DNA of 28,809 nt from a bacterium (GTDB lineage: Bacteria > KSB1 > UBA2214). Below the pieces are notes generated by a model. It searched no databases and was not told the DNA's origin. It saw nothing but the letters and a program-made list of their open reading frames with translations. Below, one piece after another: positions 1 through 8,347 of this stretch; positions within the stretch are counted from its first letter, which is position 1, and each line of letters starts with the position of its first letter. Both the position numbers and the translations under genes were made by a program. The stretch is taken from assembly GCA_029560815.1 (NCBI GenBank), contig JAKQKF010000138.1, positions 1-28,809 on the forward strand, in the 5' to 3' direction.

Positions 1-107
1 AGGCGGGATTCATCAAGCTGTACCAAGTGCACAATTCTCGAGTTTGATGCAAGCTGTACTTTCTGCTCCTGCAGTACTTCCGCGTCTTCCTCCCTCACTT
101 TACGCAC
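1..107 (-). other. short open frame running off left edge, unassigned
   Basis: On the minus strand a frame is open from a GTG at 107 to the window edge (35 codons, rich in Glu, Gln and Val), with an in-frame stop shortly upstream. I recognise no family. No clear ribosome-binding site precedes the GTG, and the plus strand of the same stretch is also open for about 35 codons, so openness alone is weak evidence. The 10-mer CAAGCTGTAC occurs twice here (14-23 and 50-59). It could be the beginning of a real gene continuing to the left, or simply intergenic DNA. Confidence 0.15.
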
Positions 108-141
108 GATAGTACTTTTATACTCATTGTACTATTTTCGT

Positions 142-216
142 AACGAGTTTTTATATATTTATTGCATTTTCCAGAACGAGTTTATATATTAATATTACAT
201 TTTTCTGGAGGAGTTT
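142..216 (+). repeat. 33-bp tandem repeats upstream of ATPase gene
   Basis: Two adjacent 33-bp copies (142-174 and 175-207) match at about 26 of 33 positions by eye; both begin AACGAGTTT and continue through an AT-rich run to a CATTTT block. A third partial unit (GGAGTTTATG) follows at the same 33-bp phase, so that GAGTTT falls at 145, 178 and 211, and the last one is the spacer between the Shine-Dalgarno and the start codon. The repeats overlap the likely promoter and could be a duplicated promoter or operator sites. Confidence 0.75.
162..190 (+). promoter_or_regulatory. putative sigma70-type promoter of the ATPase gene
   Basis: TTGCAT (162-167) and TATATT (185-190) are separated by exactly 17 bp in an AT-rich setting. 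They would start transcription near 197, leaving a leader of about 20 nt that holds the GGAGGAG ribosome-binding site at 207-213. The -35 match is only partial. The call rests on spacing and position, not on any experimental signal. Confidence 0.4.
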
Positions 217-1527
217 ATGAAAAGAAGCGCCTATTCGACGTTGATCGAATGGAAAAACGGCAAAAACAGAAAACCGTTGCTTCTGCAGGGTGCGAGGCAG
301 GTGGGCAAGACCTATCTTGTCGACACTTTTGCCAAAAACGAATATTCTGAATACGCCGATTTTAATTTCGAAAAATCACCCGACTTGTCCATAATTTTTG
401 ACGGTGACCTTGACCCCAGGACCATTATTTCCAAGCTGTCTCTATTTATTGGCAGAAAAATTTCTCCTGATAATCCGCTTGTTTTTTTTGACGAGATCCA
501 GATCTGCCCCCGTGCGATAACGAGCCTCAAATATTTTGCCGAAGAAGCCCCTGAATATCATATAATTGCCGCAGGTTCGCTCCTGGGGGTCAGTGTAGGC
601 AAAAAAAGCAGTTTCCCGGTGGGAAAAGTGAATTTTATGACTTTGTATCCGCTGTCTTTCAGCGAATTTCTTGACGCTTCCGGGGACGGCCTTCTTGCGG
701 AAATGATCAGTGCAGGCCGGCTTGATGAGCTTGGCGATGTGTTTCATAACAAACTTGCAGAAAAATTGAAATTATATCTCTACTTGGGAGGAATGCCCGA
801 GGTTCTTCACTCATATTTCGAAAACACCGATATAGCTGAGGCGAGGAAAATACAAAACGAGATTTTGATCTCCTATAAGAACGACTTTTCCAAGTATACC
901 GCAACCGATCAGGCGGTAAAAACAGCGGAAGTGTGGGATTCAATTCCTTATCAGCTCTCAAGGGAGAACAAAAAATTTACTTACACAGGCGTAACCAAAA
1001 AAGCCAGGGGCTCGACGCACTCACTCACCATCACATGGCTGAAAAACGCCGGACTTGTATATCCGTCTTATCACGTCCCGGTCCCCAAAATCCCGCTCAC
1101 AGGATATTCGGATAAAACAAAATTCAAACTTTATCTCTGCGATACCGGCTTGCTGGGAGCCATGCTAGGTCTTACCTCGGATATCATTCTCAAGCCTGAT
1201 GCCATCTTTGCCGATTACAACGGCGCTTTCATTGAAAATTTTGTCGCCTCTGAACTTGTCAATACGTTCGGATACGAGTTGTATTACTGGTCATCAGAAG
1301 GCAAAGCGGAGGTTGATTTTCTGATTCAAAGGGGCAGCCAAATTTATCCCGCCGAAGTTAAAAGCGGATCAAGCAGAAATCTCAAAAGCCTGCGCGTATA
1401 TGAGGGCAAGTACGAACCTGAAAGAGTGATCAGAATCTCCCCAAGAATATTCAGTCGGGAAAAGGAATTCTACAACATCCCATTATATGGAGTGGCAGGA
1501 TTGGAGAATTTGATTGGAAACAGATGA
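217..1527 (+). CDS. AAA family ATPase with C-terminal DUF4143 domain
   Basis: A 436-residue protein of the widespread AAA_14/DUF4143 family. The N-terminal half is a P-loop ATPase: Walker A GARQVGKT lies near residues 25-32, Walker B LVFFDEIQ near residues 88-95, and a sensor-like AAGSLLG follows. The C-terminal half carries the DUF4143 fold with a PD-(D/E)XK-like signature: a Glu ahead of VDFLIQ and then AEVKSG near the end. The ATG at 217 follows GGAGGAG with good spacing. Length is normal for the family. These proteins are common singletons in accessory DNA and their cellular role is unsettled; a DNA-associated or mobile-element-linked role is often suggested. Base composition is clearly AT-richer than the genes to the right, consistent with transfer. 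Nothing links it functionally to its neighbours. Confidence 0.93.
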   Translation: MKRSAYSTLIEWKNGKNRKPLLLQGARQVGKTYLVDTFAKNEYSEYADFNFEKSPDLSIIFDGDLDPRTIISKLSLFIGRKISPDNPLVFFDEIQICPRAITSLKYFAEEAPEYHIIAAGSLLGVSVGKKSSFPVGKVNFMTLYPLSFSEFLDASGDGLLAEMISAGRLDELGDVFHNKLAEKLKLYLYLGGMPEVLHSYFENTDIAEARKIQNEILISYKNDFSKYTATDQAVKTAEVWDSIPYQLSRENKKFTYTGVTKKARGSTHSLTITWLKNAGLVYPSYHVPVPKIPLTGYSDKTKFKLYLCDTGLLGAMLGLTSDIILKPDAIFADYNGAFIENFVASELVNTFGYELYYWSSEGKAEVDFLIQRGSQIYPAEVKSGSSRNLKSLRVYEGKYEPERVIRISPRIFSREKEFYNIPLYGVAGLENLIGNR

Positions 1528-2126
1528 GACCAACAAAGGGGTAAAGAATCGTATTACAGTCTTGTTGTAAAATCCGGGAGAGAAACTTGCAAGCGTTTAT
1601 TATTTTGTGTGTTGCCACAATTTTTGCTCGTCCCGCGCAAAATTTACCGTCAAGAAACCCTATTTTTGACTGATGTTCGGTGTTGTTCTCACGATGAATG
1701 ATGTTGAAGCTGGAGTGCCGTAATTTATATGTTATATGCAACACCCCAACGTCTGTTTAAGAAGTACTGCGCCATAATTAAATGCACTCCTTGTGCTGAT
1801 TCCAGCAATCTCAACCTGTCAGAATGGGTGGTATGTGTCGAGGCAACCTTACTGGAACCTGTGATAGCTGAAAGGATATTTGCCAGAAAGGCTGTAGAAT
1901 CTGATATAATCTGAAATGAATCAGGCTGCCTTCAGGATTTTACTTTATCAGGGAACTTATTTCGAGTATTTGAAAGCTATCCAGTCTGAGATCTCGTAAA
2001 TTTTCACGCAGGCGTATATTCAACTCCCGCTGAACCAGAGCTGTGTGTTGATCCGATCATTTCTATTACCCGGAAACGATGGGCATGATAATTGGACTAT
2101 CTTCATGTTTGGCCTAATTTGATTAA
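1528..2126. other. AT-rich intergenic stretch without a convincing gene
   Basis: About 600 bp with no frame I can support. A 61-codon frame (1729-1914, plus) and a 27-codon frame starting at 1916 exist, but neither has a ribosome-binding site or a recognisable motif, and several frames are interrupted by stops. Composition resembles the ATPase gene, not the GC-rich locus that follows. It may be decayed accessory DNA. I saw no tRNA-like or inverted-repeat structure marking an element boundary. Confidence 0.5.
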
Positions 2127-2127
2127 A

Positions 2128-2160
2128 GCCCGCCGGGGTGGGAGCGAGGAGTGGGCGGGT
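2128..2160 (-). terminator. putative intrinsic terminator of the 13-gene locus
   Basis: Read on the minus strand, ACCCGCC pairs with GGCGGGC (plus-strand arms 2128-2134 and 2154-2160, one G-T pair) around a 19-nt loop, followed by TTTAATC. It sits 17-49 bp beyond the stop of the last minus-strand gene, where a terminator is expected. The U-tract is short, so efficiency is uncertain. Confidence 0.45.
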
Positions 2161-2176
2161 GGAAGTGAGCTGCTAC

Positions 2177-4027
2177 CTAGTCATTGGGATCGTTGACCGG
2201 CACGGAGAGGCCGGCCTCGGGCTTGACATAAACGAGGACAAGGCGGCAGGGTTGGTCTCCCTGGTTGAAAAAGGTGACCGCCTCCGCGGCCGCCGGAATG
2301 AGCATGGTCTCGAGATAGGCCAGCGAGGTGACACGGCCGTTGGCTGAACGCACCTCCACCCTCTCGCCCGCGACGAGATTGACGGCGAAGCCCCGCCCCT
2401 CGGTGAGCAGGGTATAGCGGGCGTCGAACTCGGCGCGCAGGACGACGTAAAAGGTCCAGGGCCGGTTGTAGAGCTCGTAGAGCCGGCTCTCCTCCGTCGC
2501 CTCGATCATCTCCGGCCGGGCGACCAGGTTTTTGCCCACCCAGCTCCCCCTGCGCTCAGAACGGATATTGGCAAAGCCGCGCTCGATGTTGATCGGCCGC
2601 AGCTTGCCCTCCAGATCCCGCCGCAGATAATCATAGATCTTCATGGTAAAGATATAGGGGGTGGCGCTGATCTCCAGCACCAGATTACCGCGGCCGCTGC
2701 AGTGGACGGTGCCGTTGGGGATAAAAAAGAGGTCGTGCGGCTGCGCGGGCTCGCTGTTGATCCAGGCCTCCACATCCAACTCCTCCTCCGCCGCCGCCGA
2801 ATGGAGCAGGGCCTTTTTGAATTCCTCCAGATCGGTATGCTCCTTTAGGCCGAGATAGACCCGGGCGCCGGGTTTGGCGTTCACGATGTAGTAGCACTCA
2901 TCCTGGGTGTAGGTCTCGCCGAACTCCTTTTTGATATAGTCCGGCCGGGGATGGACCTGGACGGAGAGGTTGCCGCCGTCGATGGTGTCAAGATAGTCGA
3001 AGCGGATCGGCCATTCGTAAATGAACTGCGCGGCCGCGCGCGGGCCGAGGATATTGCGGTTATGGGCGTACATAGAAAAGTCAAAGGAGCACTCGAGAAA
3101 GCGGCTGCCGCTGCGAAAGACAATGCCGTTCTCGGGAACGATCATCTCGAAGGACCAGGCGTAGTTGGGCTTGCTCTGGTCGAGGTTCATATGGCCCTTC
3201 ATGAACTGCCCGCCCCACGGTCCGGGGTAGAACCATGGCCGGACGCGAAAGGGCGACCGTGAGAGCTCTTCCAGCGCCTGCCGGAAAGCGGCGCCGGTCA
3301 TGAAGGCGGGATCGCCTTCGTCCTGGCCGTCAATGAAGAGTTCGATGCCGGGGAGAATATTCCGCTTCTGGCGGCTGAAGGCGGGCCACTCGACGAAATA
3401 GCAGCGTTTATAGAACTCTTCAAAATCAGCGGCGTTATGGCCGGTATTGCCGGCCTCTCCCGCCCTGAACTTTTCCTGGATGAGATCCTTGGGCATGTCG
3501 ATATACCAGAGTTCATCCTGGAGTTCGACCAGCGAGGCTCCGCTGCCGGCGATGATAGTGAGCCGGTCGGCCTTGTCGGCGCGGCGGATCGAGGCGGTGA
3601 TGCGCAGCTCCTCCACCTGGACCGGATCGAAGAAGATTTCCGGTCCGAAAGGCCAGTGTTTTCCGAAGAGGCGGTCCTCTCCGCCGAGGAATGGCCGGAG
3701 CGCGGCCTCGCGGGCGGCTGGATCGGCCAGGGCGGCGGCGAAGCGCAAAAGTTCGGGGCGAATATCCAGGCGCAGCAGTTCGGCCTGCAGGTTGGCGAGG
3801 AAAAGATCCCAGGCAACCCCCGGGAAACCTTCGATGACGAGCACGCGCAGCCCGTGCGGGATTTTTTGCGCGATCAGGCCGGCGAGTGCGGCATAGCCCT
3901 TGTTGATCTCCCCCTCTGCAAGGGGGAAAGAGGGCAGAGCGTCGTAACAGCCTTTCGGGTAGGATACAGCCTCGGCGGGCAGGGGGACTGCAAAAGGGGT
4001 CAACTCCCCATGGTCACTGTTCTTCAT
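2177..4027 (-). CDS. class I mannose-6-phosphate isomerase with N-terminal degenerate kinase-like domain
   Basis: A 616-residue protein, much longer than a single-domain isomerase. The C-terminal part (from about residue 265) is a type I phosphomannose isomerase cupin that interconverts mannose-6-P and fructose-6-P. The expected zinc ligands are present: Q357 and H359 in LSVQVHP, E377 in the DECYY segment, and H442 in IPNGTVHCSG. The N-terminal ~250 residues look like a nucleoside-kinase-like P-loop fold: VLVIEGFPG (62-70) is where a Walker A would be, but the following residues are V-A-W-D where GK(S/T) is needed, so nucleotide binding is doubtful. It is the last gene of the locus, 57 bp after the ROK kinase, which fits a sugar to sugar-6-P to fructose-6-P route. 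The isomerase call is firm; the role of the N-terminal domain is unknown. Confidence 0.88.
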   Translation of the reverse strand: MKNSDHGELTPFAVPLPAEAVSYPKGCYDALPSFPLAEGEINKGYAALAGLIAQKIPHGLRVLVIEGFPGVAWDLFLANLQAELLRLDIRPELLRFAAALADPAAREAALRPFLGGEDRLFGKHWPFGPEIFFDPVQVEELRITASIRRADKADRLTIIAGSGASLVELQDELWYIDMPKDLIQEKFRAGEAGNTGHNAADFEEFYKRCYFVEWPAFSRQKRNILPGIELFIDGQDEGDPAFMTGAAFRQALEELSRSPFRVRPWFYPGPWGGQFMKGHMNLDQSKPNYAWSFEMIVPENGIVFRSGSRFLECSFDFSMYAHNRNILGPRAAAQFIYEWPIRFDYLDTIDGGNLSVQVHPRPDYIKKEFGETYTQDECYYIVNAKPGARVYLGLKEHTDLEEFKKALLHSAAAEEELDVEAWINSEPAQPHDLFFIPNGTVHCSGRGNLVLEISATPYIFTMKIYDYLRRDLEGKLRPINIERGFANIRSERRGSWVGKNLVARPEMIEATEESRLYELYNRPWTFYVVLRAEFDARYTLLTEGRGFAVNLVAGERVEVRSANGRVTSLAYLETMLIPAAAEAVTFFNQGDQPCRLVLVYVKPEAGLSVPVNDPND

Positions 4028-4084
4028 TGCATTTTCCCGTTATATAAATATCGTAAAGGCCTGCTCTGCCGCCACCGTTTTCCC

Positions 4085-4984
4085 TCATTCATCGAGAAAG
4101 GCGGCGCCGAGGCAGGCGGCGCGGTCCTCAAGCAGGGCCGGCAGGATGCGCACATTGCCTTTGGGCACCATCCAGGCGCGGCGTTTGACGATCTCGAGCA
4201 GGCCGGGGATGATCTTTTCATGGCTCTTCATCAGCCCTCCGCCCATGACGACGGTGTTGACGCCATAGGCGTGCATGACGTTGATCACTCCGATGGCGAG
4301 GTTGTCGATGAATTCCTCCTTCACGGCGGCCCAGGCGGGACGGGCTTCAGCCCGCTCGAAGAAGGTCTTGAGCGGGATGGCCTCGGCCGCCAGTTCTGGA
4401 AAGGCGGCGAGGAGCCGCTTTTCAAAATTGACCGCCGAGCAGTAGAGTTCCAGGCAGCCCTTGAGTCCGCAAGGGCATTCCGGGCCGCTGCGGTCGATGC
4501 TCATGTGGCCGCCGAGGAGGCCGCTGGCTGGATTGCTGGAGCGGAAGAGGCGGCCGTCGATGACCGCGGCGCAGCCGACGCCGGTACCCAGGGTCATGGC
4601 GATGATCGAGGGGTAGCCCCGGCCGGCGCCGAACTTCCATTCGCCGAAGGCGTAGGCGCGGGCGTCGTTGTCGAAGGCGAAGGGCACCCGCAGCCTTTCA
4701 GCGAAGCGCGCGCGCAGGTCGATGCCGGCGAATTCATCGGCCGCGCCGACATCGTTGATCACCCCGCCGGCCTGGACATCGACCATCCCTTTCATGCCGA
4801 GGCCGCCGCGGGTCAGCTTTGCGCCAGCGGCGAAGCGGGCGGCGGCGGCGAGCAGGGCCTCCAGCAGCGCGCCCGTCGCAGCCAGATCGGCCACCCTCTC
4901 GACCGCAAATCGGCGTGTATTGCCCTCCTCATCGAAGAGGCCGAACTTGACATTGGTGCCGCCGAAATCGATGCCGATCCTCAT
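4085..4984 (-). CDS. ROK family sugar kinase (gluco-/mannokinase-like)
   Basis: A 299-residue cytoplasmic ROK kinase, probably phosphorylating a hexose at C6 with ATP. Seen: phosphate-1 loop DFGGTN (6-11), likely catalytic Asp107 in FDNDARA, phosphate-2 loop TLGTGVGC (131-138), and the ROK zinc site formed by H160 and the C-P-C-G-L-K-G-C cluster (C170, C172, C177). There is no N-terminal helix-turn-helix, so it is an enzyme and not a NagC-type repressor. Its ATG overlaps the stop of the upstream esterase by 4 nt, implying translational coupling. Located just before a mannose-6-phosphate isomerase, it is most simply a mannokinase or a broad hexokinase; specificity cannot be read from sequence alone. 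Confidence 0.9.
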   Translation of the reverse strand: MRIGIDFGGTNVKFGLFDEEGNTRRFAVERVADLAATGALLEALLAAAARFAAGAKLTRGGLGMKGMVDVQAGGVINDVGAADEFAGIDLRARFAERLRVPFAFDNDARAYAFGEWKFGAGRGYPSIIAMTLGTGVGCAAVIDGRLFRSSNPASGLLGGHMSIDRSGPECPCGLKGCLELYCSAVNFEKRLLAAFPELAAEAIPLKTFFERAEARPAWAAVKEEFIDNLAIGVINVMHAYGVNTVVMGGGLMKSHEKIIPGLLEIVKRRAWMVPKGNVRILPALLEDRAACLGAAFLDE

Positions 4985-6225
4985 CGCTTTTCCCCCGGGA
5001 AGAACCAGATCAGGGCGTCGATGAGGTGGCGCCGCCAGCTGCCCCAGGTATGGCCCTCGGGGTATTCGCGGTAGACGTACGCGTAGCCGGCCGCCCGGAG
5101 AACCTTTTCGAAGCGGCGGTTGCCCCCGGTAAAATTGGTCTCGGCGGCAGGAAGGAAGGAGGCGCCGACCTTCTCCTCGTAGGTCCCGACATCCACATAG
5201 AGACGGATGGGCTTTTTCGGTTGATCGCGGTAGAGCCCGATCAGGGAATCGCCCCGGAAGGAAACGTAGCCGGACTGGCTGTACCCGTTGCCGAAAATAT
5301 CCGGCCGCATGAAGGGGATGAAGGCGGAGATCAGCCCGCCGAACGAGTCTCCGGCCACCAGCCGCGCTGACGGAGAGGTGATGGTACGGTACTGCCCGTC
5401 GATAAAGGGGACGAGCTCATCGGCAAAAAAGCAGACATAGTCGCCGTTCATGCCGTACTCGGTCATGCGGTTGGGCATCCCGGGCTTGAAGCGGTTGGGG
5501 GGCGTGACGAAAACGGCGATCAGCGGCCGGACTGCGCCGGACGCGATGAGCTGGTCCAGCATCTGCGGCACCTGGGCGAACTCGACATAGTCGAGTCCAT
5601 CCTGCAGATAGAGTACGGTATAGTTTCCTCCGGCCTCATAGCCCGGCGGCAGATAGACGTGCAGGGTGTGGGGATAGCCGAGCGCCTGCGAGCCGATTTC
5701 ATGCACCTGGAGCTTGTCGGCGCCGCCCTTGCGGCCGCTGCGGTACTCCGCGAAGTAAGGGTGCTGCTCATAGCCGGGCATGGCCAGCTCCGAAAGCTCG
5801 CCGAAACCGTTGAGGGCCTTGGCGGGATTGAGCGGATCGACCGCCCAGAGGCTGTTGGCGCCGAAGAGGAACCAGTACTCGAGGCGGGCGCCGGCAGGGG
5901 CCGTGCCGCGCAGGTAAAAGAGATCAGTCCCCTCAACCCGCGTCATCCAGTCCGGTTGAGTCCAGTTATTCATATCGCCCAGGACCCCGACCGAATCTTT
6001 TTCCCCTTTGTAGATCAAAACCCAGGTGGTATCATCCGGGAAGATCGGATAGGCCGAAGGCTGCAGGCTCTGATAAAAGGTATCCGCCAGCTTCTGCTTT
6101 TCCGCCGGGCTGCCGGTCTTGCCGGCATCGGCGAGGAAGCGGTCGAAGGGAGAAAGCTCTTTCTTCTGCATGGGGCATCCCGCCATGGTTGCTGCGATCA
6201 GGAGTACAAAAATAGTTTTTCTCAT
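4981..6225 (-). CDS. lipoprotein esterase, CE1/esterase-D-like, with N-terminal CBM48-like domain
   Basis: A 414-residue exported alpha/beta-hydrolase. The signal peptide ends in a lipobox (MAGC, Cys17), predicting a lipid-anchored protein in the periplasm or on the surface. Residues ~60-150 form an Ig-like CBM48/E-set module with the typical GDMNNW motif. The hydrolase follows (about 170-410): nucleophile Ser294 in GDSFGG, a candidate acid Asp345, and His392 in EGHTWGSWR. This architecture matches feruloyl/acetyl esterase-like enzymes of glycan loci (compare IroE/Fes-like and CE1 families), so it probably removes ester substituents from the glycan or its breakdown products. It overlaps the ROK kinase by 4 nt and begins 8 bp after the glycosidase upstream. 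The natural ester is unknown. Confidence 0.85.
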   Translation of the reverse strand: MRKTIFVLLIAATMAGCPMQKKELSPFDRFLADAGKTGSPAEKQKLADTFYQSLQPSAYPIFPDDTTWVLIYKGEKDSVGVLGDMNNWTQPDWMTRVEGTDLFYLRGTAPAGARLEYWFLFGANSLWAVDPLNPAKALNGFGELSELAMPGYEQHPYFAEYRSGRKGGADKLQVHEIGSQALGYPHTLHVYLPPGYEAGGNYTVLYLQDGLDYVEFAQVPQMLDQLIASGAVRPLIAVFVTPPNRFKPGMPNRMTEYGMNGDYVCFFADELVPFIDGQYRTITSPSARLVAGDSFGGLISAFIPFMRPDIFGNGYSQSGYVSFRGDSLIGLYRDQPKKPIRLYVDVGTYEEKVGASFLPAAETNFTGGNRRFEKVLRAAGYAYVYREYPEGHTWGSWRRHLIDALIWFFPGEKR

Positions 6226-6232
6226 GCCGTGG

Positions 6233-8341
6233 TCACTTTATTCTGGTCAAGCCGTTGCGGGAGACGTTGAAAAGCTCATCCCGGTATCTGAGGTTGTGCA
6301 GTTCAGCGCCGGGGTCGAAACCGGCGAACTGCGGGGCGGCGCTGATGCCGTCGAATTTGGAGGCCCGGACGCCAAAGATCCCCTCAATGATGGTTGTGAG
6401 ATAACTGCCGCAGGAGGAGCAGGCCCAGTCCGAGCCGTAGGGCCATTCGTAAAAAACCTTGAGCGCCCCGCCGGATTCCGGGGGCATGGCGCTCTCGACG
6501 AAATGGCACTGGCCGAAAGGACCCTGATTGACCGAACGCGCCACCCCCTGGAGCCAGGGCAAGGCGATATCGGCACGGCCGATGCGGTAGAGGCCGGCGG
6601 CAGTGAGGGCCGGCCAGGCGGTATAGGCCCCGTTCCACTGATGATCCGGGCGGACGCTGAAGAGGGCGTTGGGGTCGCGGGGCGAGAGGGCGCGCATCCA
6701 GTGGGGGGTTTGAAGCTCTTCAATAAAAAAGCGCACCATCTCCTCTTGCTGCCGGGTGCTGAGGTCGCCGGCGAGGGTGGCGAGGGTGGTGATAAAATCG
6801 TAGCAGTGGCGCACCTCGACCAGGGCGCCGTCGGGGAAGCGGGCGTTCCAGTAGCCGCCTCCCTCCGTGTAAAGTTTCATAACCTCCTGCAGGAGCGCTT
6901 GCGCCTCCTCAAGACAGGCCCCGGCCGCGGGATCGTTGTAGCGGCGGTCGAGAATTTCGGCCAGGGTGCGCAGACCGTAGATATTGCCCGCATTGAGGCT
7001 GGCGACCTCATGGATGTAGGTGCTGACGCACTCGAGCAGGTTGTTGATGCCGCCGTAATCGGCGAGACCGGAGGGGGTTTTGAAACGGCGGTAGTTGAAG
7101 GCAAATTCGCGCAGATAGTCGATGACCTTGCGCGCCCCCGGCGCGGCCGGGCTTTCCCCTGCTGCCGGCGCACTCGCGGCGGATACACTCTCCAGCCAGG
7201 CGAAATCCCCGTTCCAGCGCAGATAGTCGTCGGCGAGCGAGATCAGGGCGTAATCGTTGACCGCGTACCAGGGGCCGACGGTCCCGCCATTGAGGTACTC
7301 GGTGCCGAAGTGGGAGTGGAGGTCGGTCCCCATCCAGAGCCCGATGTATTTGCGCAGGACGGCGGGATCGAGCAGGGCGTGGGCGCCCCCGCTGATGAAA
7401 TAGTCCCAGATGAAGGTGGTGGTCTGCCAGTAGCGCGGCATGAGGGTGTCGTAGGCGCGGCCATAGACCGAATGGGGATTGTCGCGGCGGAAATAGAGCA
7501 GCCCGAGGACGCAGGTATAGTAGAGTCGGGCGATCGCCTCATCCCGGGTGTGGAGGGTCGGCAGGAAACCCGAGTATTCGGAATTGCCGGGGGTAAAGGC
7601 GGCGGCGATCTGACGGTCCCAGGCCTCGCGGTGGACGGCGAAGAGGCGGCTGATCTGCTCGTTGGCCAGGGCATCGAACTGGCGGAAAGCCTCAGCGGGA
7701 CTCTCCGCGATGATATTGAAATACCAGAGAGTGACGGCGCCACCGGCGGGGATCTGCAGCCGTTTTTCGAGGCCGAATCCGTCGGCCCGGTCGGGCGCGG
7801 GATAGAGGCCCTGGAGGGAACAAGCCTGGCTGTGAAGCGCCTCAAAGAGCACGGCCCGTCGCGAGGGCTCGACGGTGACCCGATTGTCACCCTCGGAGGG
7901 AGGTATATAGGATTTGCCGGTCTCGCGGTTCTGTGTGACAGCGGCAGCGGTGCCGAATTTGATCGCCACCTCGCGTTCCGCTCCGCCGAGGTTGCGGATC
8001 TCGAGGCGCATAACCAGCGCGGTCCGGCCGAAGGGGAGGATCATCTCGGAGGTGAGTTGGAGTCCCTCATGTTCAGCCTCGCGCACGACGCGGTCGGGAT
8101 ACCAGGTGAATGCGATGGACTGGTTGTGCGCTGCGAAGTACCAGCCATCCAGAAAGAGCGAGGCGGTCACCTTGTCCCCGTTGGTGAAAGGGGGGAAATT
8201 GAGGCTGCGCACGCCGGTGATATCGAGATCCGCCTGGCAGACGCCCCAGAAATTGGTGATGCCCGGGGGACTGAAAATGTCGCCGAAGCGGTGGAGGAGC
8301 CGGTCGCTGCCGAGGGATTGGGAATCAGGGATCACGGGCAT
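6233..8341 (-). CDS. putative six-hairpin glycoside hydrolase (GH63/MGH-like), no signal peptide
   Basis: A 702-residue protein. The first ~250 residues are beta-rich, as in the N-terminal sandwich of many (alpha/alpha)6 glycosidases. The rest is helical, with TTTFIWDYF (Asp313 a candidate catalytic acid), NGGTVGPWYAVNDYALI, and a typical C-terminal segment (TTIIEGIFGVRAS) followed by a Pro-containing stretch. No signal peptide or lipobox is present, so it probably acts in the cytoplasm on imported oligosaccharides. An Ala/Pro-rich insert (about residues 386-404) looks like a flexible loop. It begins 6 bp after the propeller gene. The family assignment is by fold-like pattern only; GH63, GH37 and GH15-type relatives share it, and I cannot name the sugar cleaved. 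An AAGGA lies directly against the ATG, so the start is approximate. Confidence 0.7.
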   Translation of the reverse strand: MPVIPDSQSLGSDRLLHRFGDIFSPPGITNFWGVCQADLDITGVRSLNFPPFTNGDKVTASLFLDGWYFAAHNQSIAFTWYPDRVVREAEHEGLQLTSEMILPFGRTALVMRLEIRNLGGAEREVAIKFGTAAAVTQNRETGKSYIPPSEGDNRVTVEPSRRAVLFEALHSQACSLQGLYPAPDRADGFGLEKRLQIPAGGAVTLWYFNIIAESPAEAFRQFDALANEQISRLFAVHREAWDRQIAAAFTPGNSEYSGFLPTLHTRDEAIARLYYTCVLGLLYFRRDNPHSVYGRAYDTLMPRYWQTTTFIWDYFISGGAHALLDPAVLRKYIGLWMGTDLHSHFGTEYLNGGTVGPWYAVNDYALISLADDYLRWNGDFAWLESVSAASAPAAGESPAAPGARKVIDYLREFAFNYRRFKTPSGLADYGGINNLLECVSTYIHEVASLNAGNIYGLRTLAEILDRRYNDPAAGACLEEAQALLQEVMKLYTEGGGYWNARFPDGALVEVRHCYDFITTLATLAGDLSTRQQEEMVRFFIEELQTPHWMRALSPRDPNALFSVRPDHQWNGAYTAWPALTAAGLYRIGRADIALPWLQGVARSVNQGPFGQCHFVESAMPPESGGALKVFYEWPYGSDWACSSCGSYLTTIIEGIFGVRASKFDGISAAPQFAGFDPGAELHNLRYRDELFNVSRNGLTRIK

Positions 8342-8347
8342 TCCTTA

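Noticed and set aside
1530..1575. Possible terminator after the ATPase gene (CAACAA and TTGTTG)
   Set aside because: Six AT-rich pairs with a loop of about 25 nt and no U-tract is too weak.
1729..1914. 61-codon frame in the AT-rich gap, followed by a 27-codon frame at 1916
   Set aside because: No ribosome-binding site, no recognisable motif and only short open stretches. Not distinguishable from chance.
3437..5074. 545-codon open frame on the plus strand
   Set aside because: Antisense to the isomerase and ROK kinase genes, both with intact active-site motifs.
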